Assembly (NCBI RefSeq): GCF_900110505.1
Contig: NZ_FODZ01000001.1
Span: 397,856-461,855 of the forward strand
Length of the DNA stretch: 64,000 nucleotides
Direction of reading: 5' to 3'
Source of the DNA: Luteibacter sp. UNC138MFCol5.1
Lineage (GTDB): Bacteria > Pseudomonadota > Gammaproteobacteria > Xanthomonadales > Rhodanobacteraceae
The position numbers were made by a program, and so were the translations under genes. The notes beneath the pieces are model-generated. The model searched no databases, was not told where the DNA came from, and saw only the letters and a list, made by a program, of their open reading frames with translations. Shown piece after piece: positions 58,079 to 64,000 of the stretch (position 1 is its first letter; every line of letters begins with the position of its first letter).

Positions 58079-59065
58079 ATGATGACGAAGAACGGAAAAC
58101 GAACCACGCTTGCCCTGCTCGCCCTTGTTTCGATCGGCGGAGCGGTGGAGGCCCGGGCCAACGGAGGTTGCACCTCGGTGAATGAGGCCACCTATCAGAT
58201 CGGGCAAACGACGTACATCGACGTTCATAATGCAATGGAGGTGGGCGACGTCGTGCAGAGGGGGGGCGCGTACGGCGAAGGCAAGGTGCTACTGAGTTGC
58301 GAGGAAGGGCTTGCCCATTTCAGAGGTTTCTATGTGAAGCCGACCGTGGGCGATCTGGTTCCGTTGCTTGTCAACAGCAAGCCCTCAGGCTTTGGCATCC
58401 GCGTGAAGATTCAGGAAAACGGCCAATCGGTCATACGCAGCTTTCCGCACGAATTCGACGAGTCTTTCGCGAAAGGCGAGGAGGTCACCAGCGCGGACGA
58501 TACCGTCTCCTACGAGGTCGAGAGGATGGCTGGCCCGGTCCTTTTCGGACGCGTCGATTCGGGGGAGATCGCGAAGCAGGCGGTGTCGTTGCCAAACATC
58601 AGCGCGCAACAGGTGTTCCGGACCATGGAAATCTTCTCCATGATCCTGCGCAGGCCGACCTGCACCATCACACCGGAGACCCTCGATCAGACGGTCAAGC
58701 TCGGCGACTACAATCTGAGTAACTTTGCGACACCCGATCGCGCGACGCCCTGGGTGCCGTTCAAGCTCACGGTGGAAGAATGCCCCGAGCCTCTCGGCAT
58801 GGTCGCGAGGTTCACTTTCGGCGGTACGGGCGACGCGGATGGAGACAATCCCGCTCTTTTCCGGCTGACGGGGCCGGAGAACGTGGGGCTGGAGCTGGGC
58901 GACGCCAATAAGAAGACGATGAGGCCGGGCCAACTCATCCGCACGCACGCCCTGGGCCCAGGCGAGGACTATGAGTTCTACGCGCGGTTGCGCGAGACGA
59001 AGCCGACGGTTCGCGGCGGCATCGTGAACCGCGACGTCACCGTGCTGGTCGATTTCGAGCGCTGA
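58079..59065 (+). CDS. Fimbrial tip adhesin-like protein
   Basis: A 328-residue secreted protein with an internal ATGATG start (58079/58082) behind GGAGAGAGG. Its own signal peptide is MTKNGKRTTLALLALVSIGGAVEARA. A receptor-binding-like domain (about 28-225) precedes a pilin domain from CTITPETLDQTVKLGDYNLSNF to the terminal VLVDFER. It has the same layout as the protein at 17705-18652. The frame is also continuous with the chaperone remnant from 57968, so a longer product with two signal peptides is possible, though less likely. The hairpin at 59076-59096 ends the locus. Confidence 0.78.
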   Translation: MMTKNGKRTTLALLALVSIGGAVEARANGGCTSVNEATYQIGQTTYIDVHNAMEVGDVVQRGGAYGEGKVLLSCEEGLAHFRGFYVKPTVGDLVPLLVNSKPSGFGIRVKIQENGQSVIRSFPHEFDESFAKGEEVTSADDTVSYEVERMAGPVLFGRVDSGEIAKQAVSLPNISAQQVFRTMEIFSMILRRPTCTITPETLDQTVKLGDYNLSNFATPDRATPWVPFKLTVEECPEPLGMVARFTFGGTGDADGDNPALFRLTGPENVGLELGDANKKTMRPGQLIRTHALGPGEDYEFYARLRETKPTVRGGIVNRDVTVLVDFER

Positions 59066-59075
59066 CGCGAACGCT

Positions 59076-59096
59076 GCCCCGCGCCTGCCACGGGGC
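59076..59096. terminator. Hairpin between convergent genes
   Basis: GCCCCG-cgcctgcca-CGGGGC, a 6-bp GC stem, lies between the adhesin stop and the stop of the glycosidase-like gene. It could terminate either transcript; no T-run is visible. Confidence 0.5.
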
Positions 59097-59109
59097 GGTG
59101 TTCGGACGA

Positions 59110-62100
59110 TCAGTACTCGGCGACAAGCTTGCGGAACGGCGTGGCGATGCGCACGCCATCGGCATCCCACGTCGCGGCCGCCTTGCCATCGATGGTCACC
59201 TTCCGTGGCTTCACGCGGTCCGGCCAGAACACGCGCACCGGCGTGCCGGCGGCGATGCCCTTGTCGAGCGTGATCGTCAACGTGCTTCCCGTGCGCCTCG
59301 CCGTCATGCTGAGCGAACCGTAGGTCACGGGCAGGCGGGAGATCGACAATCCCGGCCCCGCCACCCACGCCGGCGGCGCGCCGGGGAGCAGGTACAGCCC
59401 GTCGTCGGCGTCGCGCATCAGCATGCCGAAGATCGTGCGGGCGTACTCGGAGCCGATCCAGGTGTGTGGCATGTCGCCCAGATAGCCCGGGTGGCGGAGG
59501 CGCGAGTGGACGACCTCCGCCCACATGTTCCACTCGGGCGGCCGGCGATCGGCCACGACGTCGGCGAGCAGTTCCTGCGCGTCCGCCGGGCGGTTCAGGT
59601 AGACGTACGTCAGCACGTTGCGCAGCTCGTACGGTGTGTATGCGTAGAGTTCGCCTGGTGCCTTGCGCTTGCGCACGTCGGCGAGATAGCGGTCGAACGT
59701 GCGGGTCAGGGCGTCCCGCGGCAGCACGTCCATCTGTCCCGCGGGGTCGAGCGCGATCGACACGCTGGTCGGATCGCCGTCGCCGAGATCAGCGGCCGCG
59801 GGAATGGTGTCGACGCCCTTCCAGGCCATCGTGGCCTCGATCGATCTGCGGACCGACTCGCGTAGCGCGGCGTACTGTTCGCGCGCATAACGGGCGAGTT
59901 CCCTGTCGCCCCACTGGTCGGCGAGCCAGGCACCATCGTGCCAGCCCTTCAACGCCCAGTAATCGTCCCAGTAGCTGTGCGTCGGACTCGAATAGCCCTC
60001 GTGGCTGATCGACGGCGCGATGATGCCGTGGAAGCGCTCGGGAGCGGGAAGATTCGACAGATAGCCGGGCACCATCGTGCGCTCGCGCAGTTCCTGCATG
60101 AAGTGCAGGGCGGCGCGCACCTTGGGCTGGTAACCCTTCACGCTGGCGGCGCCACCGCCGAAGCGGGCCACGTCCGCGACCAGGTTGATGAATTCGCCCT
60201 GGCTGTCGTATTCGATGTCGGAGCCGAAGCCGGTGTTGACGCTGCCATCGGCGTTGAGGATCGGCGAGACCAGCCCGTTCTCGTGCACCGCGTGCGCCGC
60301 GTACCAGTCGAGATAATCGCGGGCGGTCTTCGTCTCGCCCATGCGCAGCAGGATCGACGCCGTGGCGGCACCGTCGCGGATGAACGAACGGTTGTAGTTG
60401 CGTGGACCCGCCTGCATCGCATGACCGGTCTGGTTCACCAGCATGTAGGCCGCCTGCGAGCGCAGGATGTCCACGAGGGTTTGATCGGGCAACGAGATGC
60501 CGACGCCGCCGAGGCGCTTCTGCCAGGCGGCGGAGACGTCGTCGGCGAGCCTGTCGAAGCCGTCGGCGGTGAGCGCCTTCCGGTCGATCGGCGGCGGCTC
60601 GGGCAGATGGCCCTTCGCATCGGCGGGCGAGTCGCCGAGCGGGAAGGCGACGACGACATCGCGCTGCTCGCCCGGTGCGAGATGCACGCGGTAGTCGAGC
60701 ATGCCGGCCGCGAGACCGTCGGCGTCATGCGCGTCGCGCGCGGAAGGCACCGTGCCGGCCGCCACCCGCGCGGTGATCTCGGTCTCGCCATGCGCGCCGA
60801 ACGGCGCGGCACCGGCGGCATCGACGGGCGTCAGCGACGCCATCAGCGTGCGGCCTTCGACGCGCACGTCGGTGTGCGCGCCATCGCCGGCGATGGCGAT
60901 GTCGTGGATGGGCGAGGGGCCGCCGTTCTGCCATGGTGGATTGACCTGGATCGGGCGCACGACGAGCGACAGCGTGCCGTCGACGGTCGCGGTGCCCTGG
61001 TTGCGCAGCCGATGGCGCAGCAGCACGACAGGCTGGCCGTCGCCTTCGACCGCGATCGCCTCGCTCGTCATCGACAGGCCCGGTTGCACCGTCCAGCGTA
61101 CCGACGGCATCGGCTTCCAGCCGTCGCGCAACGCGTGCGCGCGTTCCGCGCCATCCGATACGGCCGTGCGGCCGGACGCGTCGCGCCAGATCGCCTGGAT
61201 CTGCGGGCCGCCCTTGTACGGCTCGATGTCGCCGTACTCGTCGAAGATGGCCTTCTGCAGGCCGGCGGGCACACCGACCGCCGTCCAGTACACCTGCCGC
61301 ATGTGCAGCGACGAGGGAAACAGCGCGGCGTTCTCGCGCGACGCGGCGATCTGGTAGCGCTTCATCGCGGTCATGACGCGCGGAGGGCCGAGGAACCGCA
61401 GGCGCTCGATGCGCGGGGTCGCGCCGTTCTTCATGCCCACGACGAGCCGCAGCGCGCTCGCCTGGAAGGGCTCGCGGGCGGCGAGGTACGACGTGTCGCC
61501 GAGGCTACCCGGATCGCTGCCGACGGCGCGCCACTGGCCTGCGGCGTCGCGGGCTTCGAGCGTGGCGCCGTCGCGCGGCCCGTCCCAGGTCACCTCGATG
61601 CCCGCGATGTCGATCGGGCGGGGGAGGGCGATGTCGAGCTGCCGTGCGCCCTTCGGTCCCTTGCCGACGATCCCGCGCGAGGTGCCGTCGGCCCAGAGCG
61701 CGGCGCCGTCGCCCTTGCCGTCGAGGCCCGTGATCCGCGCGGTTTCGCTCGCCGCGAACGGCTCGAACTCGAACACGGAGACGCCCCAGTCCGCCGTGCG
61801 CGCCGGGGCGGCGAGGCGCACGTAACGTGCCTGCGTGGCGGGAAAGACGAGGTACTCGGTGCCACCCGGCGAGTCGGTCACGGCGTAGACCGGCTGGAAC
61901 GTCTTGCCGTCGACGGAGGTCTGGATCGAATACGACGCGGCGAATCCGCTATCCCAATGGATGCGTACGCCGCCGACCGAGGCGACCTTGCCCAGATCCA
62001 CCTGGAACCACTGGCCGGGGCTGAACGCACCGCCCCAGCGCGTGGCTTCATCCCCGTCGATCGCATGGGCCGGCGCGAGCGCGGGCACCTGCTGGGACGA

Positions 62101-62220
62101 GCTGCTGGCCTTCCAGCTTGCGCGTGGGGGCAGGCTTTCGGCGGCGAAAACGGGCGTCGCGAGCAGCGCGGCGAGCAGGAGCGTCAGCCGGGCGGGGCGG
62201 TGAGCGGTTCGGGCTTGCAT
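59110..62220 (-). CDS. Discoidin-domain six-hairpin glycosidase-like secreted protein
   Basis: A 1036-residue exported protein. The signal peptide (about 1-26, ending TPVFA) is followed by an F5/8 (discoidin) domain (about 30-155; GQWFQVDLGKVASVGGVRIHWD), a second beta-rich module (about 160-280), and a long helical region (about 560-930) with NYNRSFIRDGAATASILLRMGETKTARDYLDWY and HTWIGSEYARTIFGML, resembling six-hairpin glycosidases (GH15/65/78/94-like clans). The C-terminal part (about 940-1036) is a beta-sandwich. It probably acts on a plant or microbial polysaccharide; I cannot assign a family or the catalytic acids. A strong GGAGG precedes the ATG. It is monocistronic. Confidence 0.75.
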   Translation of the reverse strand: MQARTAHRPARLTLLLAALLATPVFAAESLPPRASWKASSSSQQVPALAPAHAIDGDEATRWGGAFSPGQWFQVDLGKVASVGGVRIHWDSGFAASYSIQTSVDGKTFQPVYAVTDSPGGTEYLVFPATQARYVRLAAPARTADWGVSVFEFEPFAASETARITGLDGKGDGAALWADGTSRGIVGKGPKGARQLDIALPRPIDIAGIEVTWDGPRDGATLEARDAAGQWRAVGSDPGSLGDTSYLAAREPFQASALRLVVGMKNGATPRIERLRFLGPPRVMTAMKRYQIAASRENAALFPSSLHMRQVYWTAVGVPAGLQKAIFDEYGDIEPYKGGPQIQAIWRDASGRTAVSDGAERAHALRDGWKPMPSVRWTVQPGLSMTSEAIAVEGDGQPVVLLRHRLRNQGTATVDGTLSLVVRPIQVNPPWQNGGPSPIHDIAIAGDGAHTDVRVEGRTLMASLTPVDAAGAAPFGAHGETEITARVAAGTVPSARDAHDADGLAAGMLDYRVHLAPGEQRDVVVAFPLGDSPADAKGHLPEPPPIDRKALTADGFDRLADDVSAAWQKRLGGVGISLPDQTLVDILRSQAAYMLVNQTGHAMQAGPRNYNRSFIRDGAATASILLRMGETKTARDYLDWYAAHAVHENGLVSPILNADGSVNTGFGSDIEYDSQGEFINLVADVARFGGGAASVKGYQPKVRAALHFMQELRERTMVPGYLSNLPAPERFHGIIAPSISHEGYSSPTHSYWDDYWALKGWHDGAWLADQWGDRELARYAREQYAALRESVRRSIEATMAWKGVDTIPAAADLGDGDPTSVSIALDPAGQMDVLPRDALTRTFDRYLADVRKRKAPGELYAYTPYELRNVLTYVYLNRPADAQELLADVVADRRPPEWNMWAEVVHSRLRHPGYLGDMPHTWIGSEYARTIFGMLMRDADDGLYLLPGAPPAWVAGPGLSISRLPVTYGSLSMTARRTGSTLTITLDKGIAAGTPVRVFWPDRVKPRKVTIDGKAAATWDADGVRIATPFRKLVAEY

Positions 62221-62324
62221 GGGTCGGTACCTCCGGGGAGGTCGTCAAGCCTAGGCACGTAACGCGATGTAACCAAGCGGTCGGCGGTAGAATCGGGCGA
62301 TCCGAAGGCAAGAAACGTCTACCC

Positions 62325-62870
62325 ATGCGCAATCCACTACAGGAACAGCTGCTCAAGGCCGGCCTGGTCAAGAAGGACAAGGCTGCGAAGATCGTGCGCG
62401 ATCAGGCGAAGCAGCGCCAGGGCAAGGCGCCGGCGCCGGCCGCCGAAGAACAGGTGGACGCCCGTCGCCTGCAGGCCGAGCGTGCCGAGCGCGACCGCGC
62501 GCTGGCCGCCGAACGCAACGCCGAGGCGCGCGCGAAGGAAATCCGCGCGCAGGTACGCCAGATCGTCGAGACCACGCGTGTGAAGCGCGACGGCGACGTG
62601 GCTTACCGTTTCACCGATGGCGAGAAGATCGCCACGCTGCTCGTCAACGAGTCGCTGCGGGCGCAGCTCGCGTCGGGCGCGCTGGTCATCGCACGGCTCG
62701 GCGACAGCTATGAGCTGATTCCGCGCGGTCCCGCCGACAAGATCCACGCGCGCTCGCCCGAGACGATCGTGCTCGACCATGGGCGCAAGGACGGTGACGC
62801 GGTGCAGACCGAGGAAGAGATCGACGACTACTACAAGCAGTTCGTCGTCCCCGACGACCTGATCTGGTAA
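62325..62870 (+). CDS. yaiL: DUF2058 protein (YaiL-like)
   Basis: A 181-residue soluble protein, the length of E. coli YaiL. It begins MRNPLQEQLLKAGLVKKDKAAK, followed by a long charged, probably coiled-coil stretch rich in Ala, Arg and Glu (about 30-90) and a compact domain with VAYRFTDGEKIATLLVNESLRAQLASG and YYKQFVVPDDLIW. AAGGC lies about 12 bases upstream of the ATG. Function is unknown in all organisms. The epimerase-type gene follows 10 bp after its stop, so the two may share a transcript. Confidence 0.88.
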   Translation: MRNPLQEQLLKAGLVKKDKAAKIVRDQAKQRQGKAPAPAAEEQVDARRLQAERAERDRALAAERNAEARAKEIRAQVRQIVETTRVKRDGDVAYRFTDGEKIATLLVNESLRAQLASGALVIARLGDSYELIPRGPADKIHARSPETIVLDHGRKDGDAVQTEEEIDDYYKQFVVPDDLIW

Positions 62871-62880
62871 CGGGGCGCGC

Positions 62881-63864
62881 ATGGCGATCCTCGTCACCGG
62901 TAGCGCCGGGCATCTGGGCGAGGCGCTCGTGCGCCGTCTTCGCGAGGATGGCCGTCATGTCATTGGCCTCGACATCAAGGCCTCGCCGTTCACCGACCTC
63001 GTCGGCTCCATCGCCGACGAGGGTTTCGTGCGCGACGCGATGTCGGGTGTGACGGGCGTCATCCACAGCGCCACGCTGCACAAGCCACACGTGGCCACGC
63101 ATACCAAGCGCGAGTTCGTGGACACGAATGTCGCGGGCACCGTCGCGTTGCTCGAAGCCGCGACGCTGCATCGTGTCCGCGCGTTCGTCTTCACCAGCAC
63201 GACCAGCGCGTTCGGCGCCGCGTTGTCTCCCGCGCCCGGCGAGCCGGCGGCCTGGATCGACGAGACCGTCGCGCCCGTGCCGAAGAACATCTACGGCGCG
63301 ACGAAGATCGCCGCGGAAGGCATGTGCGAACTGGTGGCCCGCAAGGACGGTCTTCCGGTCGTCGCGCTGCGCACGTCGCGCTTCTTTCCCGAGGACGACG
63401 ACAACGCGGGCGTGCGCGCGGCCTACGATACGGCGAACATGCAGGCGAACGAACTGCTGTACCGTCGCGCGGACATCGAGGACATCGTCGCGGCGCACCT
63501 GCTCGCGCTCGACCGCGCTTCCTCGCTCGGCTTCGGGCGCTACATCGTTTCGTCGACCACACCTTTCACGCGCGACGACGTCGCGGCACTGCGCCACGAT
63601 GCGCCGTCCGTCATCCGCCGGCTGTATCCCGAGGTGGATGCTCTATACGCGATGCGCGGATGGAAGCTGCTGCCGTCGCTGGATCGCGTCTACGACAGCT
63701 CGCTGGCGACCCGCGACCTGGGCTGGACGCCGAAGCGCGACTTCGCGTTCGTGCTGGAGTGCCTCCGCCGCGGCGAGGACTTTCGCAGCGACATGGCGCG
63801 GGCGATCGGCAAGAAGGGCTACCACGACGCGGTGTTCGAGGACGGCCCATATCCCGTGAGCTAG
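62881..63864 (+). CDS. NAD(P)-dependent epimerase/dehydratase-type protein (extended SDR)
   Basis: A 327-residue Rossmann-fold enzyme. The nucleotide-binding motif is VTGSAGHLGEAL (GxxGxxG) at the N-terminus, Asp in GLDIKASPF suggests an NAD preference, and the catalytic Tyr-Lys pair lies in IYGATKIAAEGM. FVFTSTTSAFGAAL holds the catalytic Ser/Thr. The domain length and C-terminal pattern (RDLGWTPKRDF) match sugar-nucleotide epimerase-like extended SDRs, although no specific substrate is evident. A GTGGGAGC-type repeat cluster begins 7 bases after its stop. Confidence 0.85.
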   Translation: MAILVTGSAGHLGEALVRRLREDGRHVIGLDIKASPFTDLVGSIADEGFVRDAMSGVTGVIHSATLHKPHVATHTKREFVDTNVAGTVALLEAATLHRVRAFVFTSTTSAFGAALSPAPGEPAAWIDETVAPVPKNIYGATKIAAEGMCELVARKDGLPVVALRTSRFFPEDDDNAGVRAAYDTANMQANELLYRRADIEDIVAAHLLALDRASSLGFGRYIVSSTTPFTRDDVAALRHDAPSVIRRLYPEVDALYAMRGWKLLPSLDRVYDSSLATRDLGWTPKRDFAFVLECLRRGEDFRSDMARAIGKKGYHDAVFEDGPYPVS

Positions 63865-63871
63865 CCGACCC

Positions 63872-64000
63872 GTGGGAGCGGCCCCGAGCGTGGCGGCTTT
63901 TCGCGGAAGGGCTCAGGCCCTGTGGCTCACGGCCTCAAAGGCTGTCGCGGCCAGGTCCGCTCCCACCACCGCGGGTATTGTGGGAGCGGCCCCGACCGCG
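63872..64000. repeat. GTGGGAGC-type repeat cluster at the right edge
   Basis: Three elements lie here: forward at 63872-63896, inverted at 63942-63966, and forward again from 63980 to the end, truncated by the window edge. The inverted copy (CTGTCGCGGCCAGGTCCGCT...) is nearly identical in reverse to the core of the 87-bp units at 6.5 kb. CACGGCCTCAAA is shared with that array. No gene lies in this stretch. Confidence 0.8.

Noticed and set aside
57968..59065. A single 365-residue adhesin starting at 57968
   Set aside because: The first 37 codons match a chaperone start and a second signal peptide with its own ribosome site begins at 58079, so two merged genes are likelier than one.
59938..62262. 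774-codon frame antisense to the discoidin/glycosidase gene
   Set aside because: Shadow frame without domains or a ribosome site.
1..64000. tRNA, rRNA, insertion sequences, phage genes, riboswitches
   Set aside because: I saw no cloverleaf-like gene, transposase, integrase or recognisable aptamer; short or divergent RNAs could have been missed without a covariance search.

Overview
The window looks like chromosomal DNA of a high-GC gammaproteobacterium of the Xanthomonadales/Lysobacterales, most likely the Luteibacter/Dyella/Rhodanobacter group. This rests on dense coding with strong G/C at third codon positions, GTG and TTG starts, many TonB-dependent receptors and Tat-exported enzymes, copA/copB copper resistance, and short palindromic repeats beginning GTGGGAGC between genes. 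The genus is inferred from overall character; no rRNA or other marker gene lies in the window. I see no tRNA, rRNA, CRISPR array, insertion sequence, integrase or prophage. It reads as ordinary chromosome with several accessory patches.

Layout. 1-9.6 kb: 5' end of an MprF/YbhN-like membrane protein, a divergent LTA-synthase-type sulfatase, a pirin-nadV pair, a luciferase-like monooxygenase with a lone PIN nuclease, a tandem repeat array, a DUF72-DUF6348 pair, a NarL-type response regulator and a glycine-zipper stress-type protein. 9.7-17.5 kb: an iron-type TonB receptor with a PepSY partner behind a Fur-like site, a subclass B3 metallo-beta-lactamase, an acyltransferase and three-domain DNA ligase D. 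17.7-25.1 kb: an orphan fimbrial adhesin, copAB, a DHA2 pump, a 45-residue protein, a GH29 fucosidase and a DksA/TraR zinc-finger protein. 25.2-33.7 kb: a chemoreceptor with a near-consensus FliA promoter, a DUF2946-TonB receptor pair probably for copper, and an emrA-nodT-emrB efflux operon. 33.8-39.5 kb: modABC facing modE, with a ModE operator at modA; a YbhN-type flippase-like protein coupled to a serine hydrolase; a DUF1851 (Tdi1-type immunity) protein. 39.5-43.9 kb: a ParE/RelE-type toxin-antitoxin pair, an ECF42-type sigma factor with its usual YciI/VOC partners, and a sensorless HWE-type histidine kinase. 44.2-52.6 kb: alpha-2-macroglobulin-like yfhM and pbpC. 52.7-57.1 kb: a soluble double-PAS chemoreceptor, a VOC protein, an HTH-GAF regulator and a GalP-type sugar porter. 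57.3-59.1 kb: remains of a chaperone-usher fimbrial operon. 59.1-64 kb: a large discoidin/six-hairpin glycosidase-like protein, DUF2058, an NAD-dependent epimerase-type protein and further repeats.

How the genes work together. Much of the window serves the envelope and metal economy: iron and copper uptake, copper detoxification, molybdate import under its own repressor, drug efflux, beta-lactam hydrolysis, and periplasmic defence by the A2M/PBP1C pair. Two chemoreceptors far from any chemotaxis operon appear tied to flagellar regulation through FliA-like promoters. The most unusual locus is at 57.3-59.1 kb. A pilin gene is followed by only the first ~37 codons of a PapD-type chaperone, which run in frame into a tip-adhesin gene, as if one deletion had removed most of the chaperone and the whole usher.
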